Source: CAXRGH01 sp964230195
Lineage (GTDB): Bacteria; Pseudomonadota; Gammaproteobacteria; Enterobacterales; Alteromonadaceae
Length of the DNA: 7,271 nucleotides
Direction of reading: 5' to 3'
NCBI GenBank assembly: GCA_964230195.1
Contig: CAXRGH010000155.1
Coordinates: 1 to 7,271 of the forward strand
This document shows positions 1-5,362 of this stretch, in pieces (positions within the stretch are counted from its first letter, which is position 1; every line of letters starts with the position of its first letter). A model generated the notes under the pieces. It saw only the letters and a list, made by a program, of their open reading frames with translations. It did not search any database and was not told where the DNA came from. The position numbers and the translations under genes are program-made.

Positions 1-869
1 TCAACACCACCGGTAAGTACCTTACCTGATGATGGGATTACGGTATTGTACGCACGCGCTAAACGAGTGATTGAGTCTAACAAAATAACCACATCTTTTT
101 TATGCTCAACTAAACGCTTGGCCTTTTCGATCACCATTTCAGCCACTTGTACGTGACGGTTGGCCGGCTCATCAAAGGTTGATGCAACAACTTCACCTTG
201 AACGAGTCGTTGCATTTCGGTGACTTCTTCTGGGCGCTCATCAATCAGCAGTACCATCAAATCACATTCTGGGTGGTTGGCGGCAATGGATTGAGCGATA
301 TTTTGCAATAATAGCGTTTTACCTGCTTTCGGTGGCGCCACAATTAAGCCACGTTGGCCTTTACCTGTGGGTGAGGCAAGGTCAAGAACGCGAGCAGTAA
401 TGTCTTCCGTACTACCGTTACCGCGTTCCATTGTTAAGCGCTCATTAGCGTGCAACGGGGTAAGGTTTTCAAATAAAATCTTATTTCTGGAATTTTCAGG
501 CCTATCTGAGTTTACTTCGTTCACTTTCAAAAGCGCAAAGTAACGTTCGCTGTCTTTTGGTGGACGAATCTTACCCGATATTGTGTCACCGGTTCTTAGA
601 TTGAATCGTCTGATTTGACTTGGCGACACGTAAATATCATCGGGTCCTGCGAGATAAGATGAATCAGCTGAACGAAGGAATCCAAAACCATCTTGAAGAA
701 TTTCCAATACACCGTTGCCGAAGATATCCTCGCCACTCTTCGCGTGCGCCTTGAGGATTGAGAAAATAATGTCCTGCTTCCGCGCACGGGCCATATTCTC
801 AAGTTTCATATTCTCAGCAAGTTGAACGAGTTCTTTGATACTTTTGTTTTTTAATTCAGTTAAATTCAT
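1..869 (-). CDS. rho: Transcription termination factor Rho (N-terminal 289 codons; C-terminus beyond window)
   Basis: Rho is a hexameric RNA-dependent ATPase/translocase that loads on C-rich nascent RNA and ends transcription. I translated the minus strand from the ATG at 869-867. The product begins MNLTELKNKSIKEL and follows E. coli Rho almost residue for residue, so the start is secure. The N-terminal helical domain covers about residues 1-47. The OB-fold primary RNA-binding domain covers about 48-125 and includes GFGFLR at 61-66. The ATPase core starts near 130, with the Walker A motif APPKAGKT at 178-185 (K181 and K184), the DERPEE segment at 210-215 (R212) and Walker B ending in LLDS at 263-266. 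The frame is open to base 3 and stops at the Q-loop region (SGKVLTGGV). About 130 residues, including the R-loop and arginine finger, are therefore missing because of the window edge, not because the gene is broken. No good Shine-Dalgarno precedes the ATG: the adjacent bases are GACCCCTCT. It lies downstream of trxA, from which a terminator separates it. Confidence 0.97.
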   Translation of the reverse strand, partial: MNLTELKNKSIKELVQLAENMKLENMARARKQDIIFSILKAHAKSGEDIFGNGVLEILQDGFGFLRSADSSYLAGPDDIYVSPSQIRRFNLRTGDTISGKIRPPKDSERYFALLKVNEVNSDRPENSRNKILFENLTPLHANERLTMERGNGSTEDITARVLDLASPTGKGQRGLIVAPPKAGKTLLLQNIAQSIAANHPECDLMVLLIDERPEEVTEMQRLVQGEVVASTFDEPANRHVQVAEMVIEKAKRLVEHKKDVVILLDSITRLARAYNTVIPSSGKVLTGGV

Positions 870-1043
870 AGAGGGGTCTTTTGCAGTGTGATTGATATTT
901 ACTACTTTTAAGTAAGTTGCTGTCAATAAGTATAATTGGGCGACGCTAGCAGGTATGTGAAACGATCGTCGTGCGAAGGCGCCAAACGTATTAAGAAAAA
1001 TAACACCAATACTGATATTCGTCCACTTAATTGTGGGTGAAAT
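870..1043 (-). promoter_or_regulatory. rho leader / upstream regulatory region
   Basis: About 170 bases separate the trxA terminator from the rho start codon, and rho probably has its own promoter here. In E. coli the rho leader carries Rho-dependent autogenous attenuation and a small leader gene (rhoL). Here the minus strand of the leader has no ATG at all. A stretch at about 982-938 (minus) is richer in C than G (about 18 C to 10 G in 45 bases), the bias expected of a Rho-loading site. That it acts as such a site is inference from the E. coli case. The only leader-like open frame runs from GTG at 1006 to TGA ending at 923 (27 codons) and has no convincing ribosome-binding site. Confidence 0.45.
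897..926 (-). promoter_or_regulatory. Candidate rho-proximal sigma70-type promoter
   Basis: On the minus strand a perfect -35 hexamer TTGACA lies at 926-921. Eighteen bases on comes a poor -10, GTAAAT, at 902-897 (3 of 6 matches). A better -10-like hexamer, TATACT, lies just upstream at 934-929 but has no good -35 partner. Transcripts from the first candidate would start about 20 bases before the rho ATG. This is a pattern call only, and either hexamer pair may be chance in AT-rich DNA. Confidence 0.22.
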
Positions 1044-1070
1044 AAAAAAAAACCCGGGATGACCCCGGGT
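1044..1070 (-). terminator. Intrinsic terminator of trxA
   Basis: Read on the minus strand, ACCCGGG (1070-1064) pairs perfectly with CCCGGGT (1058-1052) around the five-base loop GTCAT. The stem is followed at once by a run of eight T's (1051-1044). The 7-bp, mostly G+C stem and the U-tract make a textbook Rho-independent terminator. It starts only four bases after the trxA stop codon. It should end most trxA transcripts before rho. On the plus strand five T's follow the same stem at 1072-1076, so some activity in the other direction is possible, but no plus-strand gene ends here. Confidence 0.92.
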
Positions 1071-1074
1071 GTTT

Positions 1075-1401
1075 TTAAATATTCTCGTTGAGAAACTCTT
1101 CTAATTGTGTCTTCGACAGTGCACCTACCTTAGTGGCAGCGACGTTTCCGTCTTTAAACAACAATAAAGTAGGGATACCACGAATGCCGTATTTGCGTGG
1201 AGTTTCATTATTTTGATCGACATTCAGCTTGCCAACTGATACCTTGCCATCAAAGTCATTCGCAATTTCTGAAAGGATTGGTGCTATCATTTTACACGGA
1301 CCGCACCACTCGGCCCAGAAGTCAACCAAAACTGGTTGTGATGCGTTGATGACGTCAGCTTCGAAGCTGTCGTCAGTTAACTCAATGATTTTGTCGCTCA
1401 T
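1075..1401 (-). CDS. trxA: Thioredoxin 1 (TrxA)
   Basis: A small cytoplasmic dithiol oxidoreductase that reduces protein disulfides and supplies electrons to enzymes such as ribonucleotide reductase, itself recycled by thioredoxin reductase. The product is 108 residues, against 109 for E. coli TrxA. The active site WCGPC is at 32-36 (redox cysteines C33 and C36). The buried Asp of the fold is in the VDFWAEW segment at 26-32. The cis-proline loop GIPT is at 75-78 (P77), and the KVGALSK helix start follows at 91-97. The start was chosen at the ATG at 1401 (MSDKII, as in E. coli), which has a good GGAG six bases upstream. The frame also has an ATG at 1425 that would add eight residues (MRIHTEKA), but that form has no family precedent and would place the ribosome-binding site inside the gene. 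It is divergent from rhlB and upstream of rho, the arrangement known in enteric bacteria. Confidence 0.97.
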   Translation of the reverse strand: MSDKIIELTDDSFEADVINASQPVLVDFWAEWCGPCKMIAPILSEIANDFDGKVSVGKLNVDQNNETPRKYGIRGIPTLLLFKDGNVAATKVGALSKTQLEEFLNENI

Positions 1402-1406
1402 GGCTT

Positions 1407-1411
1407 TCTCC
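1407..1411 (-). promoter_or_regulatory. trxA ribosome-binding site (decides the start)
   Basis: The minus strand reads GGAGA at 1411-1407, with the GGAG core six bases before the ATG at 1401. This supports the 108-residue TrxA over the longer frame that opens at 1425. Confidence 0.8.
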
Positions 1412-1419
1412 GTATGTAT

Positions 1420-1435
1420 GCGCACATTGTTGCGC
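1420..1435. repeat. Small inverted repeat in the trxA 5' leader
   Basis: GCGCA at 1420-1424 and TGCGC at 1431-1435 form a 5-bp inverted repeat around six bases. In trxA mRNA it would make a short GC-rich hairpin just upstream of the ribosome-binding site. It may be structural, an operator half-site pair, or chance. Confidence 0.35.
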
Positions 1436-1458
1436 GAGTATAGTTAGCTATTTATATA
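1430..1458 (+). promoter_or_regulatory. Candidate rhlB-gppA promoter
   Basis: On the plus strand, TTGCGC (1430-1435) and TATATA (1453-1458) are separated by 17 bases. Both hexamers are imperfect (3 and 4 of 6). The -10 overlaps the candidate trxA -10 on the other strand. The predicted transcript start is about 30 bases before the rhlB ATG. Confidence 0.3.
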
Positions 1459-1478
1459 GAAATAATGCTTGAATGCAA
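1451..1478 (-). promoter_or_regulatory. Candidate trxA promoter
   Basis: On the minus strand, TTGCAT (1478-1473) and TATAAA (1456-1451) are separated by 16 bases. The -10 matches consensus at 5 of 6 positions; the -35 keeps only the TTG. A second -10-like hexamer, TATACT, lies closer to trxA at 1442-1437 but lacks a recognisable -35. The position, roughly 50 bases before the trxA start, is plausible. Confidence 0.35.
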
Positions 1479-1481
1479 GCA
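1466..1481. repeat. Interrupted palindrome between trxA and rhlB
   Basis: TGCTTG (1466-1471) and CAAGCA (1476-1481) are a perfect 6-bp inverted repeat around AATG. It lies over the candidate trxA -35 and about where the rhlB transcript should begin, 15 bases before the rhlB ATG. It could be an operator or a 5' hairpin limiting rhlB translation; the sequence alone does not say which. Confidence 0.45.
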
Positions 1482-1496
1482 CTGTAAGTGAGATCG

Positions 1497-2759
1497 ATGC
1501 AAACAACACATTTAACCGAAACGAAATTTAGTGACCTAAACGTCCACCCTGACTTACTCAAAGGTCTTGATGAAGCGAAGTTTACCCACTGCACTCCCAT
1601 CCAAGCCCTAAGCATTCCGCCATTACTGCAAGGCAGTGATATTGCAGGGCAAGCACAGACAGGAACCGGTAAGACAATTGCGTTTCTCACTGCGGTGTTA
1701 CATCACTTACTACTAAATCCTGCCAAAGAGCAGAGGCAGCCAAGAGCGATAATCATGGCGCCAACGCGTGAGTTGGCAGTGCAGATATTTAACGACGCAA
1801 AGCTGATTAGCGGTCACACTGAACTTTCGTTTGCCTGTATCTATGGGGGCGAAGGATATGAAAGTCAACGGGAAGCGCTAGAAAAAGGTGTTGATGTTAT
1901 CATTGGTACCACTGGCCGTATCATTGACTATTATAAACAAGGTGTATTTTCACTGAATGGAATCCAGTCCGTTGTTTTGGACGAGGCGGATCGCATGTTC
2001 GATTTAGGCTTCATTAAAGATATTCGTTATTTGTTTCGTAGAATGCCACCTGCGACCGAACGTTTGAGTATGTTGTTCTCAGCAACCTTGTCGTATCGGG
2101 TTCAAGAGTTGGCATATGAGCACATGAATAGCCCAACACATGTGCAAGTTGCTCCGGAACAAATGACAGCAAGCCGTGTTCAAGAAGAATTATTTTATCC
2201 GTCAAACGAAGATAAGCCGTTATTATTACTGACATTGATGGAAGAAGAGTGGCCAGATAAAGCCATAGTATTTGCAAATACTAAGCATGACTGTGAGACG
2301 GTGGTGGCTTGGTTGTTAGCGGATAAGCATCGCGTTGGTCTTCTCAGTGGCGATGTACCTCAACACAAACGCCTGCAAATTATGGACAAGTTTGCAAAGG
2401 ACAAGTTAGATGTCTTGGTGGCAACAGATGTTGCAGCGCGAGGGTTGCACATTGATGGCGTAACACATGTCTTCAACTATGACCTCCCAGATGATGCGGA
2501 AGATTACGTGCATCGAATTGGTCGTACTGGAAGAGCAGGGAAGACCGGTCATGCTATCAGTTTTGCTTGTGAGAAATATGCGTTAAATCTACCTGCAATT
2601 GAGGATTATATCCGTCATCCAATACCAGTGACCGATTACGCCCATGATGCACTCATTACAGATGTGAAAAAACCAAAGCACACTGGGAGTCGCCGCCCTT
2701 CAAATGCGGGCCGCGGTAAGCCACGTAGAAATAACAAAGGATACAATAACCGTAACTAA
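1497..2759 (+). CDS. rhlB: ATP-dependent RNA helicase RhlB (DEAD-box)
   Basis: A DEAD-box RNA helicase that in E. coli is the helicase of the RNase E degradosome, unwinding structured mRNA for decay. The product is 420 residues, against 421 in E. coli. The motifs are all present and in order: Q motif with TPIQ at 33-36, Walker A AQTGTGKT at 53-60, PTRELA at 89-94, GG at 117-118, TTGR at 138-141, DEAD at 162-165, SAT at 195-197, FANTKH at 259-264, ATDVAARGLH at 309-318 and HRIGRTGRAG at 339-348. TTGR in place of the usual TPGR is also found in E. coli RhlB, so it is a subfamily mark and not a defect. A basic, Asn/Gly-rich tail (391-420) probably helps RNA binding. The start is the ATG at 1497 (MQTTHLTE, matching E. 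coli MSKTHLTE), with a weak GTGAG before it. An in-frame GTG at 1488 would add three residues and has no better ribosome site. It is divergent from trxA and 23 bases upstream of gppA, a likely operon. Confidence 0.96.
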   Translation: MQTTHLTETKFSDLNVHPDLLKGLDEAKFTHCTPIQALSIPPLLQGSDIAGQAQTGTGKTIAFLTAVLHHLLLNPAKEQRQPRAIIMAPTRELAVQIFNDAKLISGHTELSFACIYGGEGYESQREALEKGVDVIIGTTGRIIDYYKQGVFSLNGIQSVVLDEADRMFDLGFIKDIRYLFRRMPPATERLSMLFSATLSYRVQELAYEHMNSPTHVQVAPEQMTASRVQEELFYPSNEDKPLLLLTLMEEEWPDKAIVFANTKHDCETVVAWLLADKHRVGLLSGDVPQHKRLQIMDKFAKDKLDVLVATDVAARGLHIDGVTHVFNYDLPDDAEDYVHRIGRTGRAGKTGHAISFACEKYALNLPAIEDYIRHPIPVTDYAHDALITDVKKPKHTGSRRPSNAGRGKPRRNNKGYNNRN

Positions 2760-2770
2760 GGATTGGGTGC

Positions 2771-2775
2771 AGGGA
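2771..2775 (+). promoter_or_regulatory. gppA ribosome-binding site
   Basis: AGGGA lies seven bases before the ATG at 2783, in the 23-base gap after rhlB. It fixes the gppA start over the nearby GTG at 2786. Confidence 0.75.
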
Positions 2776-2782
2776 TACTACT

Positions 2783-4267
2783 ATGGTGATTAGGCAAACA
2801 GGCGAGCTCTACGCTGCTATTGATATGGGTTCAAACAGTTTCCACATGCTGGTTGTACGCCTCAAAAATGGGCATGTGCAGATCCTCAATAAAATAAAAC
2901 AGAAAGTACGCCTAGCATCTGGCCTCGACGATAACAACACATTGAGTCAACAAAGTATCGAGCGCGGTCTTGCGTGTTTGCGTACTTTTTCTGAACGGTT
3001 ACAGGATATTCCGCCACAAAATATTCGAGCTGTCGCTACCGCAACCCTGCGCCTTGCCACGAACAGCGGCGAGTTCATCAAGCAGGCAGAATCTATCTTA
3101 GATATTCCCGTCAACGTCATTAGTGGTTTAGAAGAAGCTAAGCAGATTTATCTTGGTGTTGCTTATACCTCATCCACTGAAAAGAATAGGCTAGTGATTG
3201 ATATTGGTGGTGCAAGCACGGAGCTGATTGTTGGTAGTGGTATTGAGCCTATTGAATTAGCGAGTCTCAATATGGGATGCGTCACCTTTGCGGATAAGTA
3301 TTTTCCAGATGGTCAACTAACCCGCGAAAACTTTGAGGCCGGATTGGAAGCGGCTAAAGCGATTTTGACTCCGGAGCTTGAAAGGTTTAAGCGTTGCGAA
3401 TGGAGTATGTGTGTGGGCGCGTCAGGCACGCCACAAGCGGTAAACGAAATTCTGGTAGCACAACAAGTGAGCGATAATATTCGTTTAAATTACCTGTATG
3501 AGCTAATGGAGCTCTGTATTGCTTGCAACCGAGTGGAGCAGTTATCGATTGAAGGGTTAATGGACGACCGAAAACCTATTTTTCATAGTGGTCTGGTGAT
3601 TTTAATTGCTCTGTTTGAACTACTTGAAATTCATGAGATGACGCTATCAGGTGGTGCGTTGCGGGAAGGGCTGTTATACGGCATGCTCGAAACGCGCGAA
3701 AAACGCAGTGAACAGTTGAATGGAATACAAGTGATCAGTGAGCACTACCATATTGATCAGACTCACGCAGCTACTGTCGCCCAACTGGCAGGCAAGTTAT
3801 ATGCCCAATGTCCGGAAATTCTGTATTTCGATGCGGAAATCGTTTTGCAGGGTGCGGCAAGATTGCACGAAATTGGTTTGCATATTGATTACAAGCTCTC
3901 TCATCAGCACGGTGCATATTTATTGAAACATACCAAGTTAAATGGTTATACGCCTCTGCAACAGCAGTGCATTATGGAGCTGGTTGCCCATTATCGCCAA
4001 CCCTTTAATAAAGATGTGTTTGACCACTATAGTGCGTCCATGCAGCCTGGACTCATGCTGTTATTGAGGCTACTTCGCATTGCAGTTGCCTTTTCTATCC
4101 GGCGGGAGCACCTTAAAATACCTGAGTTATCTATCTTTGTAGATGGCGACGTCATTGAAATCACCTGCCCAGAAAACTGGCTATCCGATCACCTATTAGT
4201 TCGTGCTGAATTAGAGCATGAAAAGTGGTTACAACATAAAGCGGGTATGACACTCAACGTGCAATAA
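2783..4267 (+). CDS. gppA: GppA/Ppx-family pppGpp 5'-phosphohydrolase / exopolyphosphatase
   Basis: A member of the Ppx/GppA phosphatases of the ASKHA (actin-like ATPase) fold. GppA converts the alarmone pppGpp to ppGpp and can also degrade polyphosphate. The 494 residues equal the E. coli GppA length. The phosphate-1 loop AAIDMGSNSFHML is at 11-23. The catalytic-glutamate segment SGLEEAK is at 114-120, and the phosphate-2 loop DIGGASTEL is at 140-148. VGASGTPQA is at 211-219 and the SGGALREGLLYG stretch at 289-300. A C-terminal HD-like helical domain runs from about 315 and includes LHEIGLH (361-367) and HQHGAYLL (374-381). The ATG at 2783 has a strong AGGGA seven bases upstream. The gene follows rhlB by 23 bases, as in E. 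coli. It reads like GppA (YAAIDMGSNSFHMLVVR) rather than Ppx, but the two families overlap in activity, so the preferred substrate is inferred. It ends towards hemB. Confidence 0.93.
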   Translation: MVIRQTGELYAAIDMGSNSFHMLVVRLKNGHVQILNKIKQKVRLASGLDDNNTLSQQSIERGLACLRTFSERLQDIPPQNIRAVATATLRLATNSGEFIKQAESILDIPVNVISGLEEAKQIYLGVAYTSSTEKNRLVIDIGGASTELIVGSGIEPIELASLNMGCVTFADKYFPDGQLTRENFEAGLEAAKAILTPELERFKRCEWSMCVGASGTPQAVNEILVAQQVSDNIRLNYLYELMELCIACNRVEQLSIEGLMDDRKPIFHSGLVILIALFELLEIHEMTLSGGALREGLLYGMLETREKRSEQLNGIQVISEHYHIDQTHAATVAQLAGKLYAQCPEILYFDAEIVLQGAARLHEIGLHIDYKLSHQHGAYLLKHTKLNGYTPLQQQCIMELVAHYRQPFNKDVFDHYSASMQPGLMLLLRLLRIAVAFSIRREHLKIPELSIFVDGDVIEITCPENWLSDHLLVRAELEHEKWLQHKAGMTLNVQ

Positions 4268-4269
4268 GG

Positions 4270-4360
4270 CTTAAGTGATTAAATAGAGTAAACAACCTGA
4301 CAACCTTGTCCACTGGTAGGTGGCGCAAGGTATTTGTCAAAGGTACTCTTGTCACTTGAG
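4270..4360. repeat. Imperfect ~90-bp inverted repeat between convergent gppA and hemB
   Basis: The arms 4270-4313 and 4320-4360 are imperfect reverse complements around the six-base loop TGGTAG. Paired blocks from outside in: CTTAAGTGA (4270-4278) with TCACTTGAG (4352-4360), one T:G; AGAGT (4285-4289) with ACTCT (4345-4349); ACC (4295-4297) with GGT (4342-4344); TGACAA (4298-4303) with TTGTCA (4334-4339); CCTTG (4304-4308) with CAAGG (4326-4330); CCAC (4310-4313) with GTGG (4320-4323). That is about 31 Watson-Crick pairs with small bulges. The right arm covers the hemB stop codon and its last two sense codons. Neither strand has a long U-tract after the inner hairpin, so it is not a classic intrinsic terminator. 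It may still serve as a two-way terminator or 3'-end protecting hairpin for both genes, or be a decayed repeat element. Confidence 0.7.
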
Positions 4361-5347
4361 TAGTTTGGCTGCTTCTATTGCAAAATACGTCAATATTCCA
4401 TCTGCTCCAGCACGCTTAAATGCTAATAATGATTCAAGAATAACAGCGTCTCTCTGTAACCATCCTTTTTCAAATGCTGCGTTATGCATGGCATACTCAC
4501 CACTGACTTGGTAGGCGTATGTTGGTACCTTAAAGGTTGCTTTGCAATCTCGCACTACATCAAGATATGGCATGCCTGGCTTGACCATCACCATATCTGC
4601 ACCTTCTTGTATATCTGCTGCGATTTCTCGCAATGCTTCGTCGCCATTCGCAGGATCCATTTGATACTGCTTTTTATCTCCACCCTTAATGTTTGCAGCC
4701 GAGCCGACAGCATCTCTGAAGGGACCATAATAACTTGAGGCATATTTAGCCGAGTAGGCCATGATAGCGGTGTGAATAAACCCGTTTCTTTCCAGGGTTT
4801 CTCTGATAGCGCCAATACGTCCGTCCATCATGTCCGACGGTGCAACAATATCAGCACCTGCCTGAGCGTGAGAGAGTGCTTGTTTACATAGAATTTCAGT
4901 AGTTTCATCGTTGAGAACATAACCTTCACTGTCAATGACGCCATCTTGGCCATGACTGGTGAAGGGATCAAGAGCAACATCGGTAATCACCAATAAATCT
5001 GGAAAGCGTTTTTTGATGGCGCGTGTTGCCATTTGTGCAAGACCTGCATCATTGTATGCCTCCGAAGCGCACAGACTTTTCTTGTCTTGCGGCGTAACGG
5101 GGAATAGAGCAATAGCCGGTATCCCCAATGCGTGAACTTCGTCTAACGCGAGCAGCAGATTGTCTATGCTCAGCCTTTCAATACCGGGCATTGAGTCAAC
5201 GGATTCTCTTTTATTTTTGCCGTCCATCACGAACATGGGGTAAATAAGATCCGATGTACTTAATTGGTTTTCTGATATCAACCGACGAGTGTTTTGACTT
5301 CGTCTCATGCGCCTTAGGCGAGTATTTGGGAATGATGGGGTGATCAT
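4352..5347 (-). CDS. hemB: Delta-aminolevulinic acid dehydratase (porphobilinogen synthase), Asp-type metal site
   Basis: HemB condenses two 5-aminolevulinate molecules to porphobilinogen, the first pyrrole of haem, sirohaem and B12 synthesis, in the cytoplasm. The product is 331 residues, normal for the family. The two Schiff-base lysines are visible: K201 in MAYSAKYAS (196-204) and K256 in MVKPGMPYLD (254-263). The metal-site stretch DVALDPFTSHGQD (123-135) carries D123, A125, D127 and D135 where zinc enzymes such as E. coli HemB have cysteines. It matches the P. aeruginosa enzyme, so this is the zinc-independent, magnesium-responsive class. SDMMDGRIGAIR (171-182), YYGPFRDAVGSA (206-217) and QVSGEYAM (280-287) are also typical. 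The N-terminal arm with TRLRRMRR (9-16), which helps octamer assembly in the family, supports the ATG at 5347. AGGA at 5362-5359 overlaps the stop codon of the upstream cyclase, 11 bases before the ATG, so its translation may be coupled. It converges on gppA. Confidence 0.96.
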   Translation of the reverse strand: MITPSFPNTRLRRMRRSQNTRRLISENQLSTSDLIYPMFVMDGKNKRESVDSMPGIERLSIDNLLLALDEVHALGIPAIALFPVTPQDKKSLCASEAYNDAGLAQMATRAIKKRFPDLLVITDVALDPFTSHGQDGVIDSEGYVLNDETTEILCKQALSHAQAGADIVAPSDMMDGRIGAIRETLERNGFIHTAIMAYSAKYASSYYGPFRDAVGSAANIKGGDKKQYQMDPANGDEALREIAADIQEGADMVMVKPGMPYLDVVRDCKATFKVPTYAYQVSGEYAMHNAAFEKGWLQRDAVILESLLAFKRAGADGILTYFAIEAAKLLK

Positions 5348-5358
5348 ATGCTGGGATA

Positions 5359-5362
5359 TCCT
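5359..5362 (-). promoter_or_regulatory. hemB ribosome-binding site overlapping the upstream stop codon
   Basis: The minus strand reads TAGGA here: the TAG at 5363-5361 ends the cyclase gene, and AGGA (5362-5359) is the only Shine-Dalgarno-like sequence before the hemB ATG. The spacing of 11 bases is longer than ideal. The overlap suggests that ribosomes finishing the upstream gene help start hemB. Confidence 0.5.

Noticed and set aside
596..802. Open frame of 68 codons on the plus strand
   Set aside because: It lies entirely antisense within the well-conserved rho coding region, has no ribosome-binding site and resembles no known protein.
1..869. Possible truncated rho pseudogene
   Set aside because: The reading frame is uninterrupted and highly conserved to the window edge, so the missing C-terminus is simply outside the window.
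923..1006. 27-codon GTG-started leader peptide before rho
   Set aside because: Not listed as a gene: no Shine-Dalgarno, non-ATG start and no recognisable likeness to rhoL. Kept only as part of the rho leader observation.
1229..1447. Plus-strand frame of 72 codons across trxA
   Set aside because: It is antisense to trxA and crosses the divergent promoter region; low-complexity shadow translation.
1448..1690. Minus-strand frame of 80 codons over the 5' end of rhlB
   Set aside because: It is antisense to conserved RhlB motifs (Q motif and Walker A) and covers the promoter region; no family likeness.
2014..2277. Minus-strand frame of 87 codons inside rhlB
   Set aside because: Antisense to the helicase core; composition is that expected of a shadow frame.
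3738..3926. Plus-strand frame of 62 codons inside gppA
   Set aside because: Out of frame within the intact gppA, without a start signal.
4286..4308. Near-tandem ACAACCTG/ACAACCTT as a short direct repeat or attachment site
   Set aside because: Only two short copies, better explained as part of the left arm of the inverted repeat; no integrase or tRNA nearby.
4320..4815. Three frames (plus 4320-4514, plus 4484-4738, minus 4588-4815) overlapping hemB
   Set aside because: All lie within conserved hemB coding sequence in other frames. The cysteine- and histidine-rich look of the plus-strand frames comes from the codons of the opposite strand.
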